From an uncultured Bacteroidales bacterium (GTDB lineage: Bacteria > Bacteroidota > Bacteroidia > Bacteroidales > Bacteroidaceae), in NCBI GenBank assembly GCA_937995875.1, contig CALKIW010000039.1, forward strand, positions 9,318-73,317: 64,000 nucleotides of DNA, given 5' to 3'. Under the pieces are notes generated by a model. It was not told the DNA's origin. It searched no databases and worked only from the letters and a program-made list of their open reading frames with translations. Both the position numbers and the translations under genes were made by a program. Numbering within the stretch: position 1 is the first letter of the stretch; each line of letters begins with the position of its first letter. This document shows positions 1-8,593 of this stretch, piece after piece.

Positions 1-1
1 G

Positions 2-589
2 CCACACTACGGCTATCAACAATCTCTGTTTCCCATCGTGCAGGGCTGCACCTATAAAGACCTGCGACAGGAAGCCGCGAAGTTTGTGGCCGACAAGGGA
101 GCCGACGGCAATGCTATCGGCGGACTGGCCGTAGGCGAGCCGACGGAAGTGATGTACGAGATGATTGAGGTGGTAAACGAAATCCTGCCTAAGGACAAGC
201 CACGCTATCTCATGGGCGTGGGAACACCCCAAAATATCCTCGAAGCCATCGAACGTGGCGTGGATATGTTCGATTGCGTGATGCCGACCCGCAACGGTCG
301 CAACGCGATGCTGTTCACTTACAACGGCACAATGAATATGCGCAACAAGAAGTGGGAGGCCGATTTCTCGCCCATCGATGCCGAAGGATGCTACATCGAC
401 CGCATCCACACTAAGGCTTATCTGCACCATCTGTTCAAGGCCGGCGAGCTTTTAGCCATGCAGATAGCCAGCATCCACAACCTTGCCTTCTATCTCCGAC
501 TGGTCACCGACGCCCGCCAACACATCGAGCAGGGCGATTTCGTGCAATGGAAACGCTCCGTCATCGACCGGTTGGGGCAGCGCATCTGA
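2..589 (+). CDS. tgt: Queuine tRNA-ribosyltransferase, C-terminal part
   Basis: This is the C-terminal part of tRNA-guanine transglycosylase, which swaps guanine 34 of GUN-anticodon tRNAs for a queuosine precursor. The frame is open from base 2, so the start lies outside the window. The family block GVDMFDCVMPTRNGRN, holding the catalytic aspartate, and the late AYLHHLFKAGE and SIHNLAFYLRLV blocks are plain. The zinc-binding CxCxxC segment usual just before YSRAYLxHL is replaced here by GCYIDR, with only one cysteine left. The next gene starts 32 bases downstream on the same strand, so the two may be cotranscribed. Identity is firm; the consequence of the lost zinc ligands is unknown. Confidence 0.95.
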   Translation, partial: PHYGYQQSLFPIVQGCTYKDLRQEAAKFVADKGADGNAIGGLAVGEPTEVMYEMIEVVNEILPKDKPRYLMGVGTPQNILEAIERGVDMFDCVMPTRNGRNAMLFTYNGTMNMRNKKWEADFSPIDAEGCYIDRIHTKAYLHHLFKAGELLAMQIASIHNLAFYLRLVTDARQHIEQGDFVQWKRSVIDRLGQRI

Positions 590-621
590 TGTGGATGAAC
601 ATGAATTTTGAATGATTCGCA

Positions 622-1896
622 ATGAAAAGCTATAGCAAAATCCGCAAACATATCAGGCTATATAAAGTGAGACGCTGGCTTGACAGCCATCTGGCATGGT
701 TCAGAAATATGCTGGAGTGGACGGCCCGACACACTCAAGGCCTGCAGCGGGTGCTAAGATGGATTGGGCAGAAACTTGCCTTTCTCAAGATGCTCAATCC
801 TTTTCGATATATCAAACGCATCGATTGGTATATCATCAAGAAGTTCATCGGCACTTATTTCTTCTCGATTGTCCTCATCATCTTGATTTCAATCGTGTTT
901 GACATCAACGAGAATCTCGCGAAATTCTCGCAATACCATGCGCCCTTAGAGGCCATCGTGTTCGACTATTACGCCAACTTCGTGCCTTATTTCGCCAACC
1001 TTTTCAGTGCGTTGTTTGTGTTCATCTCGGTGATTTTCTTCACTTCGAAACTGGCGGCCAACTCCGAAATCATCGCCATGCTGGCCACCGGAATGTCGTT
1101 CAAACGGCTTCTGCGACCCTACATGATATCGTGTGTGCTGCTCGCCGGACTTTCCTATTACCTCTCGGCCTACGTCATTCCGCATGGAACGGTGATCAGG
1201 CAGAACTTCGAAACCATGTACAAAAACAAGCGGAAGAACACTTCGGCCCAAAATGTACAGTTGCAGGTGGGACGCGGAGTAATCGCCTATATTCAGTATT
1301 ACGACAACACACTGAAGAAAGGATACGGCTTCTGTCTCGACAAATTCGAGAACAAGAAACTCGTTTCGCATCTCACGGCGATGGAGGTGCAATATGACAC
1401 CATCTCAGACTTGAAGTATCACTGGAAGCTGACCAACTGGAAAGTACGTCAGCTCAAGGGGCTCCGCGAGCACATCACCAGCGGAGCGGAGAAAGATTCG
1501 CTCATCATGATGGAGCCTACCGACCTCGTTTACTCCAAGGGGCAGCAGGAAACGTTCACCTCGCCGGAGCTTAAGGCCTATATCTCCAAGCAGATAGACC
1601 GAGGCTCGGCCAACGTGGTGCAGTATCAGGTGGAGTATCATAAGCGCATCGCCTCATCATTCGCATCGTTCATCCTCACCATCATCGGCGCATCGCTGTC
1701 CTCCCGCAAGCGCAAGGGAGGCATGGGAATGTATCTCGGCATCGGCCTGGCCCTCAGCTTTGCCTATATCATGATGCAAACCGTATCGTCCACGTTTGCC
1801 ATCAATGCCGACTTTCCCCCGATGCTGGCAGCATGGATTCCCAACATCGTGTTTGCCATCATCGCATTCGCCTGCTACAGGCACGCCCCAAGTTAA
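622..1896 (+). CDS. LptF/LptG-family permease (YjgP/YjgQ)
   Basis: A 424-residue inner-membrane protein of the YjgP/YjgQ family, whose members form the membrane part of the LptB2FG transporter that extracts lipopolysaccharide for export. A basic N-terminal stretch of about 65 residues precedes the first membrane helix (FFSIVLIILISIVFDINENLAKF). Further helices follow near residues 115-145 and 160-185, and three close the protein after a hydrophilic periplasmic domain of about 150 residues. The segment RIASSFASFILTIIGASLSSRKRKGGMG is cut by family-typical basic residues. It follows tgt by 32 bases. Whether it is the LptF or LptG role cannot be told from sequence alone; Bacteroidetes usually carry two copies at separate loci. 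Confidence 0.88.
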   Translation: MKSYSKIRKHIRLYKVRRWLDSHLAWFRNMLEWTARHTQGLQRVLRWIGQKLAFLKMLNPFRYIKRIDWYIIKKFIGTYFFSIVLIILISIVFDINENLAKFSQYHAPLEAIVFDYYANFVPYFANLFSALFVFISVIFFTSKLAANSEIIAMLATGMSFKRLLRPYMISCVLLAGLSYYLSAYVIPHGTVIRQNFETMYKNKRKNTSAQNVQLQVGRGVIAYIQYYDNTLKKGYGFCLDKFENKKLVSHLTAMEVQYDTISDLKYHWKLTNWKVRQLKGLREHITSGAEKDSLIMMEPTDLVYSKGQQETFTSPELKAYISKQIDRGSANVVQYQVEYHKRIASSFASFILTIIGASLSSRKRKGGMGMYLGIGLALSFAYIMMQTVSSTFAINADFPPMLAAWIPNIVFAIIAFACYRHAPS

Positions 1897-1997
1897 AGTC
1901 GCTTTCCCACGCCCCCTCCCATGAGAAGGGAAAGCCACACGGGCAATAACCAGCAAGGGGGCACCGCGTTCCTGACCAAATTATAAACAACAAAGCC

Positions 1998-3692
1998 ATG
2001 TCAGGAAACCCTAAACAAAATGAAGAAATTATGAAATTTGAAGAATTAGATTTAAACGACAACATCCTCGACGCACTGTATGACATGAATTTCGAGGAGT
2101 GCACACCCGTTCAAGAAAAGTGCATACCGGAAATCCTGAAGAGGCGCGACCTCTTAGGCGTGGCCCAGACGGGTACCGGTAAAACTGCGGCCTACCTGTT
2201 GCCCATCCTTTCCATGCTCGACAAAGGCGGCTATCCGAAAGACAGCGTGAACTGCGTTGTCATGTCGCCTACACGCGAACTGGCTCAACAGATAGATCAG
2301 GCCATGCAGGGTTTCGCCTATCACCTGAACGGAGTATCGAGCGTTGCCGTGTACGGTGGCAACGATGGCAACCGCTACGACCAAGAGATGAAAAGCATGA
2401 AACTGGGCGCCGACGTGGTGATTGCCACCCCCGGCCGTCTCATTTCGCATATCACGATGGGCAACATCGACCTGAGCAAAGTAAACTTCTTTGTCCTCGA
2501 CGAGGCCGACCGTATGCTCGACATGGGATTTTCAGACGATATTATGACCATCGCCTCACGACTGCCCAAGTCGTGCCAAACCATCATGTTCTCGGCCACC
2601 ATGCCGAACGACATTGAAGAAATGGCTCAGAAGCTGTTGAAAAATCCTGTCAAGGTGAAGCTCGCCGTGAGCAAACCCGCAGAGAAAATCAAGCAGAGCG
2701 CCTACATTTGCTACACCACGCAGAAGATAGAAATCATCAAGCATATCTTCAAGGCTGGCGATTTGAAACGCGTCATCATCTTTTCGGGCAGCAAGCAGAA
2801 GGTGAAACAAATCAACCAAGCACTGACTCAGCTCAACATCAACTGTGGAGAGATGCACTCAGACCTCGATCAGGCGCAGCGCGACGACATCATGTATAAA
2901 TTCAAAAGCGGACAAATCGACGTGCTCGTGGCTACCGACATCGTGGCTCGCGGCATCGACATCGACGACATCGCAATGGTCATCAACTACGATGTGCCAC
3001 GCGACAGCGAAGACTATGTGCACCGCATTGGCCGCACGGCCCGTGCCGACCGCGACGGTGTGGCCATCACACTGGTGAATGAGGACGACATGTTTGCGTT
3101 CCACAAGATAGAGCAATTCCTCGACAAGGAAATCGAAAAAAATCCGCTGCCCGAAGGCATGAAAGAGGGTCCGGACTACGACACGTCGCGCAAGCCCCGC
3201 CGCACACCGGCCAAGAAGTGCCGTCGCAACGCCCGCGAAGAGACCGCACACAAGAAAACCAAGCAGCGCAACCGCAGCCGCAACAACAATAATCCGCGCG
3301 ACAACCGCCCGGACAACAACGACGGGGAGCAGCGCGAGGAGAAGGACAACCGTAACCGCCGACGTAACAATAACAGGAAACGCAACGACAACCGCGACCA
3401 AAAGCGCGATGAAAACGCAACCAACAACAGCGCGGAGCAGTCGGCACAGAGCGACAAACAGCCAAACAAGCGTCGCCGCAACAATGCCAACCGTCGTCAG
3501 AACACCGACAACCGTAACCGCCGCAACGCCAACCGGAACACCGACAACCGTCGCAACGACGAGCAGAGCAAGGGCAAACGTCAGACCAAAGCCCGTCGCA
3601 ACGCACCGGCTACCAACAGCAACAAGGACACGGGACTCAAGACGATCATTAAGAAACCGCTGAAATGGCTCAAGTCGCTGGGCAAGAAATAA
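1998..3692 (+). CDS. DEAD-box ATP-dependent RNA helicase with Arg/Asn-rich tail
   Basis: RNA helicase of the DEAD-box superfamily 2, which remodels RNA duplexes in ribosome assembly or mRNA turnover. Motifs appear in order: Q motif near residue 35, AQTGTGKT, PTRELA, TPGR, DEAD, SAT, then ARGIDI and HRIGRTAR. The helicase core ends near residue 375; the rest is a low-complexity tail rich in Arg, Asn, Lys and Asp, likely disordered and RNA-binding, as is common in RhlE-like proteins of Bacteroidetes. The annotated start is at 1998; an in-frame ATG at 2031 (MKFEELDLND) fits the usual family N-terminus and could be the true start. It ends 71 bases before a strong terminator hairpin. Confidence 0.95.
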   Translation: MSGNPKQNEEIMKFEELDLNDNILDALYDMNFEECTPVQEKCIPEILKRRDLLGVAQTGTGKTAAYLLPILSMLDKGGYPKDSVNCVVMSPTRELAQQIDQAMQGFAYHLNGVSSVAVYGGNDGNRYDQEMKSMKLGADVVIATPGRLISHITMGNIDLSKVNFFVLDEADRMLDMGFSDDIMTIASRLPKSCQTIMFSATMPNDIEEMAQKLLKNPVKVKLAVSKPAEKIKQSAYICYTTQKIEIIKHIFKAGDLKRVIIFSGSKQKVKQINQALTQLNINCGEMHSDLDQAQRDDIMYKFKSGQIDVLVATDIVARGIDIDDIAMVINYDVPRDSEDYVHRIGRTARADRDGVAITLVNEDDMFAFHKIEQFLDKEIEKNPLPEGMKEGPDYDTSRKPRRTPAKKCRRNAREETAHKKTKQRNRSRNNNNPRDNRPDNNDGEQREEKDNRNRRRNNNRKRNDNRDQKRDENATNNSAEQSAQSDKQPNKRRRNNANRRQNTDNRNRRNANRNTDNRRNDEQSKGKRQTKARRNAPATNSNKDTGLKTIIKKPLKWLKSLGKK

Positions 3693-3762
3693 CACGGAAC
3701 ACCCCATAAGGCAAATTCCGAGTTCATAACAACGCCGCATCAACCGGCGTTACACCTTATAT

Positions 3763-3796
3763 AATAGGTCGTTTGGAAACAAACGACCTATTTTTA
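3763..3796 (+). terminator. Rho-independent terminator after the DEAD-box gene
   Basis: A perfect 13-bp inverted repeat, AATAGGTCGTTTG (3763-3775) and CAAACGACCTATT (3780-3792), encloses a 4-base loop. The end of the second arm runs into a T-rich tract (TTTTTAT). Confidence 0.85.
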
Positions 3797-3873
3797 TTGA
3801 TATTTCGCCAAGTGCTTGCATATTTCCTCCAAAAATCTTAATTTCGTTCTCAGTTTAACATAAACCACAATGT

Positions 3874-5313
3874 ATGAAGACAAATAAAGAGAAATTCCAC
3901 AAACTCCCATCAGAGTGTACAACGATTATTGTTGGTCAGGAGATGACCGGCGACGGCTCGCTTATCTATGGCCGATCGGAAGACTACGACGCTATGCGCT
4001 GCAAGAATTGGCTGGTATTCAGAAACACCGACAATGGCCCTGAGGAATTTGTAGCCGAAGACAGTCCCTTCCGCTGCCCACTGCCCAAGAAGACTATGGG
4101 CTACACCGCACTGCCCGACTACCAATACCATCACGAGTGGGGAAGCGCAGGATTCAACTCTGCCGGCGTGGGCGAGAGCTCTACGGAGACCATTTTCAGC
4201 AGTGAGAAAGCCCTCAAGTTCGACCCCTACGTGGAAAACGGACTGTCGGAAAACTGCACCTACAACATCGTGCTGCCCTATATCCACAGCGCCCGCGAGG
4301 GAGTGGAGCGTCTGGGGAAGCTCATCGAACAATACGGGTCGGCCGAAGGCTTCGGCATCGGATTCATCGACGACAAGGAAATCTGGTATCTCGAAAATGC
4401 CTGCGGACATCGCTGGCTGGCCTGCCGTATGCCCAAAGATAAGTATTTCGTAACGGGCAACCAGAGCCGCTTCCGCCATTACGACCCCAACGACAAGGAA
4501 AACTATATGGCTTCGGCCGACCTCATCGAGTTCGCCGAGCGCAACGGACTCTACGACCCCTCGAAAGGCGAGTTCGATTTCCACGAGGCCTACGCCAAAG
4601 ACGACATCAACGACACCACCTATAATTATCCGCGCGTGTGGGGATTGCAGGGATTGTTCTCGCCCAAACTGAAAAACGACGTCACGAAAAACACCTTCCC
4701 CGTGTTTGCCGAAGCCGAAAAGCCCATCGGTATCAACGCTTTGCGCAACGCCTTCCGTTTCCACTACGACAACACCGACCACGACCCTTACCTCCACAAC
4801 AACGGTAAGGAGCCTTGGCGCCCCGTCTCCATCTTCCGCACCACGCAAACCCACCTGCTGCAAGTGCGCCCTTGGCTGCCTAAGGAGATAGGCTGCGTCA
4901 CCTACGTGGCCAACGGAATGGCCGACCTCGGCGTGTTTCTCCCCATCTATCAGGGCATCAGGAGTTTCCCCGAAGCCTACTCCATCGGCAACAGCCACTG
5001 CGATTCCCACTCGGCCTACTGGCGTTTCCGCAAAGTCATGACACTGGGCATGACCAACTATAATGCCTACGCACCCGTCATCAAGGAAACCTACGCGCGT
5101 CTCGAAGCCGAGAACGACCAGCGTCAGCGGGAGTTTGAGGCCCGTTATCTCGACCTCTGCAAAGACCGTCCTATGGAGGCGTTGGATATGTTGCAGCAGT
5201 TCAGCGACGACATCCTGACCCGTGCACTCCAAGTGGCCGACGAGCTGGTGGACGAACTGTTCACACGCATGACTGCCGACATCCAGAAGGAATATCTGTT
5301 CCACGGCGCATAA
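3874..5313 (+). CDS. C69-family dipeptidase (peptidase U34)
   Basis: A 479-residue N-terminal-nucleophile hydrolase related to dipeptidase A (PepD) of lactobacilli. The catalytic cysteine is Cys15 in the sequence ECTTIIVGQEMTGDGSL; in this family the preceding residues are removed so that Cys becomes the N-terminus. The short 14-residue propeptide has no signal-peptide character, so the enzyme may be cytoplasmic. The second family signature GRSEDYDA follows, and blocks such as WGSAGFNSAGVGES and GFGIGFIDDKEIWYLENACGHRW match the family. It hydrolyses dipeptides, feeding amino acids to the peptide-fermenting metabolism typical of Bacteroidales. It is convergent with the minus-strand gene that follows. 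Confidence 0.9.
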   Translation: MKTNKEKFHKLPSECTTIIVGQEMTGDGSLIYGRSEDYDAMRCKNWLVFRNTDNGPEEFVAEDSPFRCPLPKKTMGYTALPDYQYHHEWGSAGFNSAGVGESSTETIFSSEKALKFDPYVENGLSENCTYNIVLPYIHSAREGVERLGKLIEQYGSAEGFGIGFIDDKEIWYLENACGHRWLACRMPKDKYFVTGNQSRFRHYDPNDKENYMASADLIEFAERNGLYDPSKGEFDFHEAYAKDDINDTTYNYPRVWGLQGLFSPKLKNDVTKNTFPVFAEAEKPIGINALRNAFRFHYDNTDHDPYLHNNGKEPWRPVSIFRTTQTHLLQVRPWLPKEIGCVTYVANGMADLGVFLPIYQGIRSFPEAYSIGNSHCDSHSAYWRFRKVMTLGMTNYNAYAPVIKETYARLEAENDQRQREFEARYLDLCKDRPMEALDMLQQFSDDILTRALQVADELVDELFTRMTADIQKEYLFHGA

Positions 5314-5321
5314 AACGCAAG

Positions 5322-5428
5322 CCCCTCTCCGCCCATTCCACGCAGAAAGAGAAGAACTGCCGTCGCCAACCCCATATCCAAGGAGATGCCGCACGGCTTT
5401 GTCTCTACAGCGAAAAGGCGGAGAGGGG
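5322..5428. repeat. Inverted repeat between convergent genes
   Basis: CCCCTCTCCGCC at 5322-5333 is matched perfectly by GGCGGAGAGGGG at 5417-5428, with 83 bases between. It spans the space between two convergent genes and reaches into the last codons of the minus-strand gene. Similar C-rich/G-rich words occur in other intergenic spots of this chromosome (near 1905 and 7176). Confidence 0.6.
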
Positions 5429-6502
5429 TTTCAATTCCATTTGAAAACCATTCGAAAAACCTATCTGCATGACGTGTCCGAGATTTTCCTCACGACGCGA
5501 CAGCGCCAATGCCACGTGCCCCATCGTGCGTCGCAGATTGACCTCCACACAGGGATGCACCATTGTCTGCCCGTCCCCGCGCACCACCATCATGTCTACC
5601 CCGAAACAGCCCGCATAGCGGCTCTTGAGCAGTGGTCCCATCTCGCCGCAAATCGCCCGCCGCAGCCGCTCGATGATCGACGTTTCGACCCACCGCGAAA
5701 GCATTTCCTGTTTGCGGTCTTCAGTCTCTAAAATGTTTCCCACGTAGGCTCCGTTCACGGTGTGAAAAAGCGAAAGTCCAAGATACTGCACTGTGCCGCA
5801 TCCATCGCTCGAAAACTCCATACCGAAATCCATCAGTTTGTCGCACAAAGGCTCCACCATGACGCTGCCCTGCCGCGCCACCACGTTTGCTATCCAATTA
5901 GTCAAACGCTGGTCTATCTTTTCCGTTTCTCCGTCATTCTTAGTCTTGCCAAACACGTAACGAACACCCCGTCCGCTGCTGCTCCAAGGCTCCTTGACCA
6001 CTATTTTTCCATACTTCGACAAATAGCGCGACACCTCATCGGCATTGTGCACTTCACAGGCTTCGCCCACCGTTCCGGACAGAATACGCAGGCGGGGCAG
6101 CAGATGGCCGGCAGCCCAAGCCCTATGGCTCATTGTCCGAATGACGCGCAGTTGTGCCGGCGAAGGCAGCAGTCGCACGGGCACCCCATTGTCTGCCAAG
6201 TCGCGACGCAGGGCAGCGTCCCAGCCCCAAGCGCAAACCTCCGACAGTTTGTCGTCAGCCGCATATTCCGCCAATTCCCGCCGATTGATCAGTTGGCCGG
6301 CGGTCCGTATGCCCAGTTGCTGCAATGCACGACGCGCCGTCGCCACATCGTCGGCCAACACCACGTCGCCCCGCTCGGCCCAGAGCATGGGCAGATAGCC
6401 CAAATCGCGGCGCAGGCGCAGCGCGGCACGTGGCGCCGTGAAACGTTCGCGGTCTGCAGCCAGCGCGATGTCGTGGTCGGGATTGAAAATATGAAGTTTC
6501 AT
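5405..6502 (-). CDS. Conserved hypothetical protein, ATP-grasp-like
   Basis: A 365-residue cytoplasmic protein without membrane segments. The start MKLHIFNPDHDIALA is well placed, and a TAACTTTGC -7 box lies 19 bases upstream. The central part (KIVVKEPWSSSGRGVRYVF, then MVEPLCDKLMDFGMEF and later VEVNLRRTMGHVALAL) resembles the nucleotide-binding lysine, glycine-rich loop and terminal Glu-Asn metal site of ATP-grasp ligases. The substrate cannot be told. The N-terminal phrase about PDHD and the length fit a family widespread in Bacteroidetes of unknown function. The ATP-grasp reading is an inference from motif shape; the existence of the gene is firm. Confidence 0.8.
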   Translation of the reverse strand: MKLHIFNPDHDIALAADRERFTAPRAALRLRRDLGYLPMLWAERGDVVLADDVATARRALQQLGIRTAGQLINRRELAEYAADDKLSEVCAWGWDAALRRDLADNGVPVRLLPSPAQLRVIRTMSHRAWAAGHLLPRLRILSGTVGEACEVHNADEVSRYLSKYGKIVVKEPWSSSGRGVRYVFGKTKNDGETEKIDQRLTNWIANVVARQGSVMVEPLCDKLMDFGMEFSSDGCGTVQYLGLSLFHTVNGAYVGNILETEDRKQEMLSRWVETSIIERLRRAICGEMGPLLKSRYAGCFGVDMMVVRGDGQTMVHPCVEVNLRRTMGHVALALSRREENLGHVMQIGFSNGFQMELKPLSAFSL

Positions 6503-6520
6503 GTCGTGGCGTTTTCTACA

Positions 6521-6529
6521 GCAAAGTTA
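6521..6529 (-). promoter_or_regulatory. Bacteroidetes -7 box for the ATP-grasp-like gene
   Basis: On the minus strand the sequence reads TAACTTTGC, matching the TAnnTTTG consensus, 19 bases before the start codon at 6502. I see no clear TTTG -33 element at the expected distance. Confidence 0.55.
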
Positions 6530-7308
6530 CGAAAGAAAAATGAGAGCGCCGTGCCCGACAGTGCGATATTTATGCCGACAACGGTGCAGACGGGAATCGG
6601 ACGTTCTCTTTCGGCTCTCTAATCTTAAACGGACGGCAGCACCTTTACCAACAGACGGCAGCACTGTTATTAACCGAAGGAAGCACCATTATAAATCACG
6701 AAAAATACCGACAAAAGGCTCCGAATGCTGCGCGTATTTGAAAACAGAAAGACGATGGCCGGAAATTCGCGAATTTTAAGCCATATACACAACCGCTTGT
6801 TAATCAACTGCTTGCAAACGAAAACAGTTCTATACCCCCACTTCTGCCCTTTCATCCGGCCGGCGTTAGGCCTTAACTGTGTCGCCACTACGTCCTATCG
6901 GCAACACGGTTAAGGCTCCGTCGCATGGCCGTTAAAGCTCAACCGCATCACGACAAGGCCTCAACGGCAATCCGACCGCATTTCAGCGTGTCGGAAACGA
7001 GGATTTTGCGACGCCAACATAGCCCTTTCTGCGCTAAAACACAGGAATGAGAACCCACCAAAAACGTGACTTTTTATGAACAATTTCACACATCCGCCGA
7101 GCGAACACTATTTTGCTGGGCCGTCAGCTCAAAATCCACCTGAAATCGTTGCAAAATTATCCGAGCCGTCTGTTTCCTCCCCAAAGGGGAGGGCAGAAGG
7201 AAATCACGCTTTTGTCGCAACCACCGTTTGAAAATTTTATCATTGTGCAAAATTTACTAAAAAACAAAAGTTTTGCTATCTACAGTTCGCAATTATAAAA
7301 TAAAACAC

Positions 7309-7317
7309 TATCTTTGC
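7309..7317 (+). promoter_or_regulatory. Bacteroidetes -7 box for the AAA ATPase gene
   Basis: TATCTTTGC matches the TAnnTTTG -7 consensus. A transcript starting about 7323 would give a leader of under 30 bases, which favours the ATG at 7352 as start codon. Confidence 0.6.
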
Positions 7318-7351
7318 ATATAATTAATGAAGTAAATCGACTGTGCCGCAG

Positions 7352-8539
7352 ATGGAAGCATTTTTTCGCACCCACGCTTATCTTGTAGAACACACGAACG
7401 CCCCCGTTCGTCGCACCCTGATGGATGAGATTGACTGGGACGACCGCTTGATTGGCATCAAGGGAACACGAGGCGTTGGAAAAACCACATTCCTGTTACA
7501 GTATGCTAAGGAAAAATTTGGCAAGGACGACCATCAGTGTCTCTATGTCAATATGAATAATTTCTATTTCCAAGAGCGTGGCATTGCCGATTTTGCGCAC
7601 GACTTCGTGGCACAGGGCGGGCGCACCCTGCTCATTGATCAGGTGTTCAAGCAGCCCAACTGGAGCGCGGAGCTTCGCCGATGCTACAACGAGATTCCGC
7701 AACTCAAGATTGTGTTTACCGGGTCGAGCGTGATGCGGTTGAAAGAGGAAAATCCCGAACTCAAGGGCATCGTCAAAAGCTATAATCTCAGGGGACTGTC
7801 GTTTCGTGAGTTCCTGAATTTGCAGGCCGGGCAGGACTTTCAGCCCTACACGCTCAGCGAGATTCTGAACGGGCACGAACACATTGTGAAGCGGATTCTG
7901 CCACACGTCAGTCCGCTCAAATACTTTCAAGACTACCTGCATCACGGATTCTATCCGTTTTTCTTGGAGCACCGCAACTTTTCGGAAAACCTGCTCAAGA
8001 CCATGAACATGATGACCGAAGTAGACATCCTGCTCATCAAACAGATAGACCTGAAGTATCTCACAAAAATCAAAAAACTATTCTACCTGCTCGCCGTGGA
8101 GGGCATTCATGCCCCCAACATCAGCTGGCTGGCCGAACAGATAGACACCAGCCGTGCAACGGTGATGAACTATATCAAGTATCTGGCCGATGCCCGCCTC
8201 ATCAACATGATATACAACTGTGGCAAGCACTTCCCCAAAAAACCGTCGAAGGTGATGCTCCACAACCCCAATCTGATGTATGCCATCTATCCGATTCAGG
8301 TGGTACAGCAGGACGTGATGGAGACATTTTTCGTGAATTGCCTGTGGAAAGACCACAAGGTGAACGAGGGCGGCAAGGGGCACAGCTACATTATCGACGA
8401 GAGTCGAAAGTTCAAGATAGGCGACGCGCACGCCTCTGCGAAAAAACGATACAACAGCGAGACAATCTACGCACAATACAATACAGAAATAGGACACGAA
8501 AACCATATACCGCTTTGGCTGTTTGGATTTCTCTACTAA
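7352..8539 (+). CDS. AAA_14/DUF4143-type P-loop ATPase
   Basis: A 395-residue predicted ATPase of the large AAA_14 family common in Bacteroidetes, archaea and anaerobes; its cellular role is not established. Walker A is GIKGTRGVGKT near residues 35-45. The Walker B region (TLLIDQVFKQPNW) lacks the usual DE pair and reads DQ. A sensor-like IVFTGSS follows, then a winged-helix part (SWLAEQIDTSRATVMNYIKYL). The C-terminal part is short and lacks a clear D-ExK nuclease motif. I chose ATG 7352 because of the close promoter; GTG at 7343 would add three residues. It is followed after 54 bases by nifJ, without evident functional link. Confidence 0.8.
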   Translation: MEAFFRTHAYLVEHTNAPVRRTLMDEIDWDDRLIGIKGTRGVGKTTFLLQYAKEKFGKDDHQCLYVNMNNFYFQERGIADFAHDFVAQGGRTLLIDQVFKQPNWSAELRRCYNEIPQLKIVFTGSSVMRLKEENPELKGIVKSYNLRGLSFREFLNLQAGQDFQPYTLSEILNGHEHIVKRILPHVSPLKYFQDYLHHGFYPFFLEHRNFSENLLKTMNMMTEVDILLIKQIDLKYLTKIKKLFYLLAVEGIHAPNISWLAEQIDTSRATVMNYIKYLADARLINMIYNCGKHFPKKPSKVMLHNPNLMYAIYPIQVVQQDVMETFFVNCLWKDHKVNEGGKGHSYIIDESRKFKIGDAHASAKKRYNSETIYAQYNTEIGHENHIPLWLFGFLY

Positions 8540-8593
8540 AATATATTTTACTAAAAAATTACAACATTATAAACTATTATTATCTATTTAAAA

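Larger units (their letters stand above)
6503..7351. other. Gene-poor intergenic stretch
   Basis: About 850 bases between divergent genes with no convincing ORF; the longest frames are under 95 codons and show no family features. It contains the -7 box of the minus-strand gene (6521-6529), a perfect small hairpin CCTCCCC-AAA-GGGGAGG (7176-7192), and loosely repeated phrases with GGTTAAG/CGTTAAAG words between about 6840 and 6970. The far end carries the promoter of the ATPase gene. It may hold gene remnants too decayed to recognise. Confidence 0.5.

Noticed and set aside
2859..3743. Long minus-strand ORF (294 codons) opposite the DEAD-box gene
   Set aside because: It mirrors the Arg/Asn-rich tail and helicase motifs of the plus-strand gene; its product is a Val/Ala-rich low-complexity string without family features.
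3910..5394. Minus-strand ORF of 494 codons opposite the dipeptidase
   Set aside because: Antisense shadow; the plus-strand frame holds a complete peptidase family and the shadow has none.
5762..6622. Plus-strand ORF of 286 codons opposite the ATP-grasp-like gene
   Set aside because: Rich in His/Gln/Cys with no motif; the minus-strand frame has the start, promoter and conserved blocks.
6725..6913. 62-codon ORF in the gene-poor stretch
   Set aside because: No motif, no promoter, and overlapping frames on both strands of equal quality; read as noncoding.
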